From positions 1-64,000 of the forward strand of contig NZ_FRAF01000007.1 of NCBI RefSeq assembly GCF_900142255.1: a stretch of DNA of 64,000 nucleotides. Direction: 5' to 3'. This document shows positions 37,782-46,800 of the stretch, piece by piece (within the stretch, counting starts at the first letter, position 1; each line of letters opens with the position of its first letter). The translations under genes were made by a program, and so were the position numbers. Under the pieces are notes generated by a model, which made no database searches, was not told where the DNA came from, and saw only the letters and a list, made by a program, of their open reading frames with translations. This DNA comes from Alicyclobacillus tolerans. GTDB taxonomy: Bacteria > Bacillota > Bacilli > Alicyclobacillales > Alicyclobacillaceae.

Positions 37782-38903
37782 TTATCTTAAAAGACTCTCT
37801 ATAAAAGAAGCCACATTCAGTGATCCAAAACCTGTACAAGCATTCCAGCCAGGTCCAGCATTGTAGCCCACAACTCCGTTGAAAGAATTGTTGCCACTGG
37901 TAATTGAATTGTAGGGTAAACTTTGCGACTGTTGATAAAGAATCTCTGTTAAGCCGCTTACAGGACTCAATCCAATTTGTGACCTTTTTTGATTCACTAT
38001 AGCTACAATCGCTGCAAAAATGGGAGTCGCCACAGAAGTACCACCGACTACAATCGGCTGACCTTGGAAGATAATTTGATAACCAGTTGCCGGATCGGCA
38101 TTGAATGCTATATCAGGCAGCGCACGACCTTGTCCAGAAAGTCCTGCTTTTGTTTGAAAGACTGGCATGGAAAAAACTTGTGAATACCCACCACCAGTAG
38201 CTCCGCCGTTTTGTGGTCCATAGTAAGTCCATGCGCTTTCCGGTCCGCCCTCTGGCAAAGACGTACCGCCTACAGCAACAGCATGAGGGCAAGAAGCTGG
38301 TGCATCCGCATGACGCGTCAATGGACCATTCAAATTGTGCAACCCATAAGCTCCATCATCACCTGATGCTACACAAACAGTGATTCCTTGAGCATCCAGT
38401 TGAGCAATCGCCTTTTCCCACGTTTCAATGGCCTGGCTTCCAAAAGAAATTTCACCATCACCATAGGAAATAGAAAGCACCGTTGGAGAATGGGCGGTAT
38501 CTTGCAAAATATACTGAAGAGCATTTTGCATAGAGGCAGCAAAATCCGCATCCGTCTGCCCAGCACTCGCTTCATAAATTACAATATGAGCTCCCGGAGC
38601 AATTGCTCCCGCCCATTGTAAGTCCAGAGACGCCTCTTCATCTTCAGAAGATGCTCCACCGTCGTTTCGCGTACCATCTACTGAAACAAATTCAACATTA
38701 GGTGGAGATATGTGATGCATTTGCCAAAATAACTCAGCGTCACTCAAACTATAGCCATTGGAAAATTCTAAAATGCCAATCGTTTGTCCCGAGCCATCCA
38801 AATTATCCGGAATATTGTAATATTTACGGATATCACTAGGAAAATATCCTTGTCCACCATTGACTTCACAAGCAATTGAGCGAATCAGGCGGCGTTTTTT
38901 CAT
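37782..38903 (-). CDS. S53 (sedolisin/kumamolisin) serine-carboxyl protease homologue without prodomain
   Basis: 373 aa. By comparison with kumamolisin, catalytic Glu90 and Asp94 lie in DEEASLDLQWAG, the oxyanion Asp182 in ASGDDG, and the nucleophile Ser290 in GGTSVATP, so the Ser-Glu-Asp triad is kept. The ~190-residue prodomain and the signal peptide are absent: ATG 38903, behind GGAGAGGGG, leads within 20 residues into the mature fold. The two Asp ligands of the conserved calcium site are Ser333 (NSITSGNN) and Asn354 (GPGWNACTG). This suggests a cytoplasmic or leaderless enzyme with a changed calcium site. Confidence 0.9.
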   Translation of the reverse strand: MKKRRLIRSIACEVNGGQGYFPSDIRKYYNIPDNLDGSGQTIGILEFSNGYSLSDAELFWQMHHISPPNVEFVSVDGTRNDGGASSEDEEASLDLQWAGAIAPGAHIVIYEASAGQTDADFAASMQNALQYILQDTAHSPTVLSISYGDGEISFGSQAIETWEKAIAQLDAQGITVCVASGDDGAYGLHNLNGPLTRHADAPASCPHAVAVGGTSLPEGGPESAWTYYGPQNGGATGGGYSQVFSMPVFQTKAGLSGQGRALPDIAFNADPATGYQIIFQGQPIVVGGTSVATPIFAAIVAIVNQKRSQIGLSPVSGLTEILYQQSQSLPYNSITSGNNSFNGVVGYNAGPGWNACTGFGSLNVASFIESLLR

Positions 38904-38957
38904 TATAAGCAACCCCTCTCCATATGCTTCATCAATCATTGATAGTCGTGTTAACGC

Positions 38958-39623
38958 TCAAGCACCATCCGCAGACCAATCAACGAGATCGCCAACAGTT
39001 CGAAGTCCAATTCTTTTACATAATTGTAACTCTTTTTGCCAAACAGCGGATGTCATCCTAACATCTTCATCAGCACGGTGACGGTTACTGACTGTGACAC
39101 CCAGAAGTTGACATGTCTGTTCTAAAAGAGGAGCCTGCGGCAACCGAAAAAGCGCCTGCGCCACTACAGCAGTATCAATGGTGATGGGCCGTAATCGTTG
39201 CTTCCAAATTTCCCGAACCGCTTTTTGCAAAAATGCCATCTCATGCCGGATATGATGGGCAACCCAAATTTTACTAACCGAATCCTCCAGCAAATCATGA
39301 AGCGCGTCCGTTATTGGAACCCCTTGCTGCTGACAAACACTCGGACTGAGACCAATTAATCCCCAAATCGTTTCTGGGACTTTGTCATAAGATGGATGGG
39401 CAATCAGAGCAGATTTTACAGATTCTATGGTATCGCCGTAACAGACACAATAAGCTAGAGATAAAATCAGATCATTTTGCGCAGAAAATCCGCTAGTTTC
39501 TATATCAAGCACAAGAAATCCAGCTTCATCCAGTGGAGATTCCCATAATTTTTCTAAAGTTTCGGCAGGTGATAACAACTTATCGCGAGGATGGATTGTT
39601 TCGCGCGGTATAAACCACTTCAT
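38958..39623 (-). CDS. DnaQ-like 3'-5' exonuclease (DEDDh)
   Basis: 221 aa. Exo I motif FLVLDIETSGF (Asp and Glu, ~residues 37-47), Exo II region with AHHIRHEMAFL (Asp replaced by Glu or nearby), and Exo III NRHRADEDVRMT with His and Asp, placing it in the DEDDh class. Residues 1-35 are an extra N-terminal part. The start ATG overlaps the DUF294 gene's stop (ATGA). The same pairing of an exonuclease with a DUF294 protein is seen in other bacteria, also fused. Note the second Asp of Exo II is not obvious, so activity is not certain. Confidence 0.85.
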   Translation of the reverse strand: MKWFIPRETIHPRDKLLSPAETLEKLWESPLDEAGFLVLDIETSGFSAQNDLILSLAYCVCYGDTIESVKSALIAHPSYDKVPETIWGLIGLSPSVCQQQGVPITDALHDLLEDSVSKIWVAHHIRHEMAFLQKAVREIWKQRLRPITIDTAVVAQALFRLPQAPLLEQTCQLLGVTVSNRHRADEDVRMTSAVWQKELQLCKRIGLRTVGDLVDWSADGA

Positions 39624-40690
39624 GCGCTACCTCGCGGTTTGCGAAAATGTTGGACAATAAATTGTTCTAATTTTTTCGCCTCATGCAAATGGTTTTGTAA
39701 TGCCTGATATTCCTCCAAGCTTATATCTTCCATAGAAATTTCCTCCGACGCTCTTCCTTTGGCCATATAACTTGCCGACTGCGCACGCAGTCGCAACATA
39801 CTGGCAAATTCGATAGCCTGCCGCAAATGACAGCTCCAATCGTGAGATATAACCCCTGACTTCTCTATTCGTTCCAAGCGCTCCCTGGTCGCAGTGATCT
39901 GTGCCCATTTATCAACTGATTCATTGGTAAACGGCACAGAACGTGTATAAAGCAAGCGAATAGCACGAATGATGGGTGTTTGTAACTCAGTCTTGACATT
40001 CCATCCTATTTGGCGTTGTTTGCCAAACCAATGCTTCCGACTTTGTGGACGTTTGCCAACAGTTCCACGAATACCAAGACTGGCCATTTCCCACTGCAAA
40101 AAGGAAGATTGAGAGATCCTTTGCAATACCGATGTTTGATAAAGACGCCAAAAAGAAGATTCTCCCTCTTCTGCAAGGAGTTTTCCATCCAGGATCATAT
40201 AAAGAAACCGAGCATGTTTCCAATCTGGATAGTGAAAATAAGCATCCGTACGCGTAGTCCAGAGCTTGCTATCCCCCCGCCAACGGACATTGCTGGCCAT
40301 AACATTGCCTGGACAAGGAGAAAAACCGTATTCGTATGTTCGTCTTTGAAATTGATATAAATGGAAGAGTAAACTTTTTTCTCTCCATAGTCCATCTTTG
40401 GTAATCAAAGCATAATCGAGATCGGAAAATGGAAAATCTTCACCGCGACCGCTCGCTCCAAGCAGTACAAATTGGCATTCGGAACGAAGTTCTTCGGGCA
40501 TACATTCCTCCCAAAGCCGCTTGATAATCTGTATACGCAAAAGTTGAAATTGTTGCAAAAATTGACTAGCAGATGGAATTTCAACTGCATACTGCCTAGC
40601 CAAAATAGCGGCTCGCTTACAAAAAGAACTCCCATCTCCTGCATCCAGATATTTTTGCAACTCCTGCCCACCATTGCGCTCTTCATTCAT
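39620..40690 (-). CDS. DUF294-type putative nucleotidyltransferase
   Basis: About 356 aa. The nucleotidyltransferase motif GASGRGEDFPFSDLDYAL (GS-x-G-R-x-E with D-x-D, ~residues 80-97) is intact. The C-terminal helical substrate-binding domain (DUF294_C, ~residues 210-345) follows. Proteins of this type resemble GlnD-like uridylyltransferase cores and are often linked to CBS/cNMP domains or to a DnaQ-like exonuclease, as here (4-base overlap). The start is taken at ATG 40690, close after CGGAG; the frame is open to 40747. Substrate unknown. Confidence 0.85.
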   Translation of the reverse strand: MNEERNGGQELQKYLDAGDGSSFCKRAAILARQYAVEIPSASQFLQQFQLLRIQIIKRLWEECMPEELRSECQFVLLGASGRGEDFPFSDLDYALITKDGLWREKSLLFHLYQFQRRTYEYGFSPCPGNVMASNVRWRGDSKLWTTRTDAYFHYPDWKHARFLYMILDGKLLAEEGESSFWRLYQTSVLQRISQSSFLQWEMASLGIRGTVGKRPQSRKHWFGKQRQIGWNVKTELQTPIIRAIRLLYTRSVPFTNESVDKWAQITATRERLERIEKSGVISHDWSCHLRQAIEFASMLRLRAQSASYMAKGRASEEISMEDISLEEYQALQNHLHEAKKLEQFIVQHFRKPRGSA

Positions 40691-40878
40691 CGACTCCGAC
40701 AGTCCTTTCTCGAAAACAAAAACTGATTTCAGTCTAACATGGGACAAAAAGTACGCGAACCTTTTTCAGTCTATTCTGTATATGAAATTTGGAGATTGCA
40801 TTTTATACTAAATAACAAGGTATTCGTCATAAAGAAACACTGCTCCATGTTATTGTCGACTCGGGGAGGATGCTGGAT

Positions 40879-42057
40879 TTGAATCATGTCACTGAGAGCC
40901 AATCGTTAAGTGCCCACCCTGATGCCAGATTAAATCTGCTTTTCAGTGACTGGTCAGGACGCATGAAATCCATCATTATACCCTTTAAGGAAATCCGAAA
41001 AATCCAGGAAAATGGATGGCTGATGGATGGTTCTGCAATACAAGGCGCCTTGCGCGTTCAAGAAACCGAGATGAAAGTCATTCCAGACTGGAAAACATAT
41101 AGATGTTTTTCTTCTACACAAGACTCTCTTTTCTCGAGCGTCATCTGTCAATTGCATCTTGCGGATGGACGTCCTTACGCTGGCGATAGTCGAGCACGCC
41201 TTTATCACATACAGCGCATGTTGGATGAAAGAGAATTGGCTATTCAAGCAGCATGTGAATTTTCATTTTATTATGACGCCAATAACAAGCATGAATCATC
41301 CAATCTAGATTGGCTGGAAAACTGGCTAAGCGATGTTCGATGTCTATCAGGCCTTTCTATTTCCATGCAACAGCTTTCGCACACTCATCAGTTTTTGATA
41401 CATCTTGAAAGCGCACATCTATTGCAAGCAGCGGATGGGTTTGCGCTTGTCCGACATCTCCTGATGAGCCGTATCAAAGAAAGAAAGCATTTTATCAGTC
41501 TTATGCCTCTTCCTCACAATGATGCGCGACCACAAAAAATGCGTTTAAAATTGCGCTGTTCTGGACCAGGCTTGAAAAGTCATCCTCTTCTCATTCAGAA
41601 ATGGGCTCAAACGATGGTTGATCATGCCTCGGCTCTCTCCTGTATTTGCAATCCCACCATAAACAGCTTTCGACGATTGGAAATCCTGCGTCGTCAACGC
41701 CAACCGTATTACATTGTGCATAAAGAAGCTCAAGAACAAGCAACGAGTATAGATCTTTATACTCCAGACGCGTTGATGAATCCTTATCTTACATTGACTG
41801 CATTACTCGCTACTTTGGTACCCGTTTTGGATCAACCAACTATTCACAAAACATCAAACTCATGCACTTCTACCATCCCTGAAAGTCTGCCTCGTTCACT
41901 GCTCGAAGCTTGTGATGCTTTGTCTGAAGATGAATGGATTGCCGATGCTCTTGGTGAAACGCTTTTCTCCATCTGGTTGAGCCATAAATTAGAGGAGTAT
42001 CAGCGTTTTGAAGAACATATTCATGATTGGGAATATCAACAATATTTTGGGAGTTAA
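40879..42057 (+). CDS. Glutamine synthetase-like protein lacking catalytic motifs
   Basis: 392 aa. The fold of class I GlnA is recognisable along the whole length: N-terminal beta-grasp LLFSDWSGRMKSIIIP...WLMDGSAIQGALRVQETEM...PDW (residues ~20-71), DGRPYAGDSRARL (96-107), NPTINSFRRL (258-267), NPYLTLTALLA (301-311), and the C-terminal ALGETLFSIWLSHK. The metal and substrate motifs are lost: the E-x-E motif is CEFSFYY, HEVAPGQHE is SHTHQFLIH, the GSGMH histidine segment is RPQKMR, and the ASR/RVEVRS arginines are absent. It probably binds rather than makes glutamine. TTG 40879 lies nine bases after GGGGAGG. It converges on amtB. Confidence 0.8.
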   Translation: MNHVTESQSLSAHPDARLNLLFSDWSGRMKSIIIPFKEIRKIQENGWLMDGSAIQGALRVQETEMKVIPDWKTYRCFSSTQDSLFSSVICQLHLADGRPYAGDSRARLYHIQRMLDERELAIQAACEFSFYYDANNKHESSNLDWLENWLSDVRCLSGLSISMQQLSHTHQFLIHLESAHLLQAADGFALVRHLLMSRIKERKHFISLMPLPHNDARPQKMRLKLRCSGPGLKSHPLLIQKWAQTMVDHASALSCICNPTINSFRRLEILRRQRQPYYIVHKEAQEQATSIDLYTPDALMNPYLTLTALLATLVPVLDQPTIHKTSNSCTSTIPESLPRSLLEACDALSEDEWIADALGETLFSIWLSHKLEEYQRFEEHIHDWEYQQYFGS

Positions 42058-42065
42058 ATAAGTAA

Positions 42066-42106
42066 CAAAAAAACCGCGCGATCCGGTTCAGCAGAATCGG
42101 ACGCGC
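42066..42106 (-). terminator. Terminator of amtB
   Basis: On the minus strand GCGCG-T-CCG pairs with CGG-AT-CGCGC, followed by GGTTTTTTTGTT. It may also slow the convergent transcript from the glutamine-synthetase-like gene. Confidence 0.8.
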
Positions 42107-42122
42107 AGCTCAGAAACCATGG

Positions 42123-43517
42123 CTATTCACGCAATACCAAACCTAAAGCGGACGGATCAGCGCCGAGAATTTTCGGCAATTCATCGACTGACAACTGTTC
42201 AGGATAGGCCGACTCATGATGGAGTGTCATATCCAGACCAAGTATTTCCTCTTCCTTCGTGACTCGCAATCCCATCACTTTGTCGATAACAAAGAGGAGC
42301 AACAAGGAACCTCCACCTGAGAATATCCAAGTACTTGCCACGCCGATGGTTTGTAGAAGAAGTTGATGCGGGTTGCCATAAAACAATCCGTTGGCTCCTC
42401 CTGAATTGACGGCAAGGGTAGCAAACAGACCTGTTGCGAGTGCTCCCCAGGTACCACCAATACCATGTCCCCCAAACGCATCTAAGGCATCATCATAGCC
42501 GAGCCTATTTTTCATCCACGTGGAAGCGAAATAACAGATAGCTCCCCCTAAACCTCCTAAAGCAAGACTTCCAGCAACAGACACATAACCGGCAGCAGGC
42601 GTAATAGCCACCAACCCTGCGACGGCTCCTGCACATGCCCCAACAAGACTTACATGACCCGTATGCCATCGCTCGACCAACATCCAAACCAACGCTGAGG
42701 CGGCTGTTGCTGTATTTGTGGTTAAAAATGCCTCTGCAGCAAGAAAATTCGCTTGCAAAGCACTTCCCGCATTAAACCCAAACCAACCAAACCAAAGCAA
42801 AGCCGTGCCTAATAATACAAATGGTACATTATGTGCCTTAATGGCTCCCGTACCATGCTCAACTCGTCTTCCTAAATAAATGGCAGCCACTAAACCTGCT
42901 ACTCCGGATGAGATATGAACGACTGTCCCTCCGGCAAAATCAAGAACACCAAGATTATGCAGCCATCCACCTGCACCCCAGACCCAATGTGCTAGCGGAT
43001 CGTAAATGAAAGTCGACCAAAGCAGGATAAAGACTAGAAAAGCAGAAAATTTTACACGTTCAGCTAAACCTCCAACAATCAAAGCAGGAGTAATCACAGC
43101 AAACATCATCTGAAAAATACCGTAGACAAAATTAGGAATGGTCGCTGCATAATTCGGATCAGGCGCTGCACCCACATGCCGATACATTGCCCAAGAGAAG
43201 TTCCCAATGATATGGTGAACATCAGGTCCAAAGGCAAGACTGTATCCAATGACCACCCATTGTACAGAAACCACTAAAAGTACGGCGAAGACTTGGAAAG
43301 TTGTCGTGATGACATTTTTTTTTCGGACCATTCCGCCGTAAAAAAAAGCTAATCCGGGTGTCATCAGCATGACTAGAGCAGATGAAACCAAAATCCAGGC
43401 TGTGTCACCAGCACTGACCATAGATGGAGTCGCTGCATCAGCTACAGTTGGGGTTAACAATACCACTAAAAATGTACCAAGAAACAACCAGAAGCGATTG
43501 CGAAGGGAGACGCTCAT
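42123..43517 (-). CDS. amtB: Ammonium transporter AmtB
   Basis: 464 aa. A signal-peptide-like first helix (LFLGTFLVVLLTPTVADA) is followed by eleven membrane helices. Family motifs: DTAWILVSSALVMLMTPGLAFFYGGMVRKKN, DFAGGTVVHISSGVAGLVAA with a pore His, GFNAGSAL, and DAFGGHGIGGTWGALATG with the second pore His. It carries NH4+/NH3 inwards when ammonium is scarce. ATG 43517 lies six bases after GGAGG. No glnK/glnB gene, the usual partner, is next to it; instead a glutamine-synthetase-like gene converges from the other side. It is preceded by about 190 bases without a gene. Confidence 0.96.
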   Translation of the reverse strand: MSVSLRNRFWLFLGTFLVVLLTPTVADAATPSMVSAGDTAWILVSSALVMLMTPGLAFFYGGMVRKKNVITTTFQVFAVLLVVSVQWVVIGYSLAFGPDVHHIIGNFSWAMYRHVGAAPDPNYAATIPNFVYGIFQMMFAVITPALIVGGLAERVKFSAFLVFILLWSTFIYDPLAHWVWGAGGWLHNLGVLDFAGGTVVHISSGVAGLVAAIYLGRRVEHGTGAIKAHNVPFVLLGTALLWFGWFGFNAGSALQANFLAAEAFLTTNTATAASALVWMLVERWHTGHVSLVGACAGAVAGLVAITPAAGYVSVAGSLALGGLGGAICYFASTWMKNRLGYDDALDAFGGHGIGGTWGALATGLFATLAVNSGGANGLFYGNPHQLLLQTIGVASTWIFSGGGSLLLLFVIDKVMGLRVTKEEEILGLDMTLHHESAYPEQLSVDELPKILGADPSALGLVLRE

Positions 43518-43704
43518 TTTCATCCTCCTAGTCATTCTTTCTGAAATCTCTGTCTTTATATGCAAGGCTACAGGAGGGAAAAAAACGCGTCAAGATGTTT
43601 TGTAAGAATACCTTACAAGAAGATTAAAAATTCATTTTTTCTTATACTCATCCACCCACATAAAATCCTACAGCTTTCTTAAAAACCTGCGAAAGAGAGG
43701 TTGG

Positions 43705-44403
43705 ATGGACATGTCTCATACCACTTCACCAAGTTTATACGACCATTTCCGAAGCATTCTTAACAGCTTGTCGACTGAGTATCTTGTGCCCGATCTCGGT
43801 CTGCAAACAGCTAACTTCCTTTTTTTGCTGGAAAGTCCGCATCTCCAAGAATTAAAGTATGGAGCCCCTGTCAGCGGATCGAGCGGATTGTCCATGACAC
43901 GTCATCTGTTCGACTCTGCTTATCACTCGCTGCCTATGGGGCGTTTACTTCTGCAACATAGAAAAGGAGAGCTGGTAGACCGTCGTCTCTATCAAGTTGG
44001 ATTGATGAACGCATCAAATTTGCCGATGCAAGCGGCCGCCTATAGTGCGCAGACACGAAGCAAGTTCCCGGAAATAATGGAGATTTTAGAAAGTCTTCGG
44101 AGTGCGAATCAACGAGACATCTATCCTCGCGAGGAATGGAATATTGTTCAAGATCTTCTGCTGGCTAACCTGCGCAAACGGTTGACTGCGTTGTACGAAC
44201 GCAGGCTGATACTGGTACCGTGTGGCAGGTTTGCACAGAAGTTTTTTCGGCTCAGTCAAGTACACTCTCCAAACTGGCTAGTGGTAAACGGTATTCCGCA
44301 CCCTTCTTATAACGGATTCTCTCAGCCACGATATCAGAAAGAAGTTGCCTACATGAAACAATTATTTGAGAAGGTTGTGAACAAAGCGGATCGACAGGAT
44401 TAA
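43705..44403 (+). CDS. Uracil-DNA glycosylase superfamily protein of unknown target
   Basis: 232 aa. The UDG-fold motif 1 region reads LFLLESPHLQELKYGAPVSG, as in a little-studied 'LESPH' group of the superfamily, and the C-terminal motif is IPHPSYNGF, the equivalent of the HPS loop of glycosylases. The nucleophile Asp or Asn of the classical families (GQDPYH, GINPG) is replaced by Ser-Pro-His, so deglycosylation of uracil is doubtful. ATG 43705 follows GAGAGG. It stands alone between amtB (divergent) and the LLM monooxygenase gene (convergent). Confidence 0.7.
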   Translation: MDMSHTTSPSLYDHFRSILNSLSTEYLVPDLGLQTANFLFLLESPHLQELKYGAPVSGSSGLSMTRHLFDSAYHSLPMGRLLLQHRKGELVDRRLYQVGLMNASNLPMQAAAYSAQTRSKFPEIMEILESLRSANQRDIYPREEWNIVQDLLLANLRKRLTALYERRLILVPCGRFAQKFFRLSQVHSPNWLVVNGIPHPSYNGFSQPRYQKEVAYMKQLFEKVVNKADRQD

Positions 44404-45458
44404 TTGGCGATTTGCCCCACAGACCGTTCCGATCGAACAAGTGGCATCACTTGTTCTGAAAACCTTTGCAGTTCTTCCAATTGCGGTGAACACTGAAGCA
44501 AGAGCAAATCCAGTCCGGCTTCAGAGAATTCAAGTATCCGTTCTGCTACCTGTTCTGGTGTACCGACTAAATTTGGACGCAGACCGCGATTGGATACCGA
44601 ATAATCTTCGAGAGTAATTTGTTGTTCCAACTCTGATTTTTGAGTAAAATCCTGAAAACCAGCATAACCTCCGCCTGCTTTGGCCTTGACTTGAGTTATC
44701 CTTCTTTTTTCCGCCTCAGCTTCCTCTGCGGTATCGCGAACAATCACGTAAGCTGCCATACCAAAGGAAGAAAACGGGCCTAAACCAGTTAATTGCCGGC
44801 GTTCTTTCATGTCTCTTGTCTTGTGACGAATTTCTTCCACTGTTCCACCATGCATTAAATAGGCATCACATGATTCGGCAATAAATCGTTTGCCCCGTTC
44901 ACTTTCACCGCCAGCATAAATCATGGGCAATTTTCGCTTGGGTTTGGGTGACAAGTGAGCCTCTTGGATCTGATAATATTGTCCATCGTACGTAAATGTA
45001 TCTGCCATCCACATCCCGCGCAGCACATCCACAAATTCTTGAGATCGAGCATACCGCTCATCATGCTGAGAAAATTGTCCAGCGTATTGACGAGCTTCTT
45101 CCTCCCACCAAGCCGACACAACATTGAGCGAAAAGCGCCCACCACTGATGTGATCCAAGTTGGCAGCCATCTTGGCTGTCACTGCAGGATTGTGAAAGGC
45201 TGGACGGACTGCCGCCATCAATTCCAGCCGCTCTGTGACGGATGCCAACGCAGCAGCAGTCGTCCAGGCTTCTAAAGCGTCCGCTTTTGGCCCTTTAATG
45301 TCATTTAAATAAAGTTCCGCCAACAGGCTCACATCATATCCCCATTGTTCAGCAGATTGTGCTACTTTCTTAGCGTAGGCAAAAGAAGCTGGCATACCTT
45401 CATCCTCAATATTTCGTAGCCAACCACCAAACATAGGCATCCAAAATCCAAATCTCAT
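44400..45458 (-). CDS. LLM-class FMN-dependent monooxygenase, sulfonate/sulfone type
   Basis: 352 aa TIM-barrel flavin monooxygenase of the bacterial luciferase group, close in pattern to SsuD/SfnG that release sulfite from sulfonates or sulfones with FMNH2. Motifs: start MRFGFWMPMFGGW, AWTTAAALASVTERLELMAAVRPAFHNPAVTAKMAANLDHISGGR-type core (about residues 75-118), VVSAWWEEEARQYG-like flavin loop, and YAGGESERGKRF. ATG 45458 follows GGAG. It lies 29 bases after the ATP-grasp gene and should be read from the same SAM-riboswitch-controlled transcript, which supports a sulfur role. Confidence 0.88.
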   Translation of the reverse strand: MRFGFWMPMFGGWLRNIEDEGMPASFAYAKKVAQSAEQWGYDVSLLAELYLNDIKGPKADALEAWTTAAALASVTERLELMAAVRPAFHNPAVTAKMAANLDHISGGRFSLNVVSAWWEEEARQYAGQFSQHDERYARSQEFVDVLRGMWMADTFTYDGQYYQIQEAHLSPKPKRKLPMIYAGGESERGKRFIAESCDAYLMHGGTVEEIRHKTRDMKERRQLTGLGPFSSFGMAAYVIVRDTAEEAEAEKRRITQVKAKAGGGYAGFQDFTQKSELEQQITLEDYSVSNRGLRPNLVGTPEQVAERILEFSEAGLDLLLLQCSPQLEELQRFSEQVMPLVRSERSVGQIAN

Positions 45459-45487
45459 CTTTCTCCAACCTCCCGTTTTCTCTGTTT

Positions 45488-46729
45488 CTAGCAAGGACAT
45501 ACATAAGAACGTGTATAAAAATTCTCCAGCAATCTGGCTGCCGGAACCGGATCGTCCAAATCAAGAACCGCATCCAAGCAAGTTTCGCTTGTTCCTGTCA
45601 GCAATTCTGCCAATTCATGGACATGCAAATGCTCTTGTGGTGATACGTATTTCCCGCTTGCTTTTAGTGTCAAATAATCTTTCAGATAAACCCAACGCAT
45701 CCCCTTACGAGTCGGAGAGACAGGCAAAGTCAGTGGAGAGCCGATCGCTTCCTCATAGGCGTAAAGAGGTAAATTCCAACCACAGGCGATGGGAAGTCCA
45801 ATCCATTTCCAGGTACGCGTATTGATATCAAGTAATTTGTAGACTCCGTCGCGATGATCGAGAATAAATTCCGACTCAGAAATTCCGTAGTAAGCTAAGG
45901 TCCGTAAAATATTTGCTCCTAACTCAGCTAAATCGGGCAAATCCTCAGATTTAACCAAACATCCTGTACCAAAATCGGGAGGATATTGCTCTAATTTACG
46001 TCCCACAAATCCTGCAACCATTTCTCCATTCGACCGCATATAGGAACAAAGAGATACGTAGTTTGACAAACCTGCCGGCACAATTTCCTGGATAACCACG
46101 GAATGAGGATACACTTTTTTTAATAGCTGAATGACCTCATTCGGCGTATGGGCTTCCAAAACTTTGGCAGAAAATGCATCATAAAAACTACGTTGTTCAA
46201 CCGGTTTGAGAATACAAGGATAGGTTACTTTTTTTGCTTCTGCCTCTATATCCATCCATTCATCTGGATACCATGTTTTAGGAATCGGTACACCCAGTCT
46301 TTCAGCAGTCTGGTAGAGCTTTTTCTTATTCAAAACAGACTCCACAATTTCCAGTGGTGAAAAAGGGAAATGATAATATTTTTCTAACCGATCACGATGA
46401 CGGGAAACGGCAAAAACCCACTCATCATTAGACGGAAAAAGAACAGCCTTGACAGGCAAACGCTCGCCCATTTGTAGTAGAAAATCGACAAAATCCTCTT
46501 CATTCGTCAAGGGATTGGGACAAATAGCGGCGGAATGCAGATACTTGGAAGCTAATCCATAAGCTCGCGCATCCCTGTCAAGGGCGAGAACAGGAATATT
46601 TTCACGTCCGAGCGCTCTGGTTACGGCCAAGCCTGTAATATGTGCATTGAAAACTACTGCTGCCGGCTTATCTTTGGGCAGATGAGGCAAGCGGCTTAAA
46701 AATTGTTCAGGATCATAAAGTGATGACAT
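45488..46729 (-). CDS. ATP-grasp carboxylate-amine ligase under S-box control
   Basis: 413 aa. An N-terminal pre-ATP-grasp domain (VVFNAHITGLAVTRALGRENIPVLALD) is followed by the ATP-grasp fold: GVPIPKTW, YPCILKPV with the ATP Lys, VIQEIVP, and the metal region KLLDINTRTWKW. Proteins of this type (COG3919-like) join a carboxylate to an amine; D-aspartate ligase of enterococci is a relative. ATG 46729 follows AAAGG. The SAM-I riboswitch directly upstream puts it in sulfur or methionine metabolism, and the next gene is a sulfonate-type monooxygenase. The true substrates are unknown. Confidence 0.85.
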   Translation of the reverse strand: MSSLYDPEQFLSRLPHLPKDKPAAVVFNAHITGLAVTRALGRENIPVLALDRDARAYGLASKYLHSAAICPNPLTNEEDFVDFLLQMGERLPVKAVLFPSNDEWVFAVSRHRDRLEKYYHFPFSPLEIVESVLNKKKLYQTAERLGVPIPKTWYPDEWMDIEAEAKKVTYPCILKPVEQRSFYDAFSAKVLEAHTPNEVIQLLKKVYPHSVVIQEIVPAGLSNYVSLCSYMRSNGEMVAGFVGRKLEQYPPDFGTGCLVKSEDLPDLAELGANILRTLAYYGISESEFILDHRDGVYKLLDINTRTWKWIGLPIACGWNLPLYAYEEAIGSPLTLPVSPTRKGMRWVYLKDYLTLKASGKYVSPQEHLHVHELAELLTGTSETCLDAVLDLDDPVPAARLLENFYTRSYVCPC

Positions 46730-46800
46730 AGGCTCAACCTTTCTCTGGATACCCACGACTTTCAAGCACTACAGACCATGGAATGCCGCCTCTTGGACAG

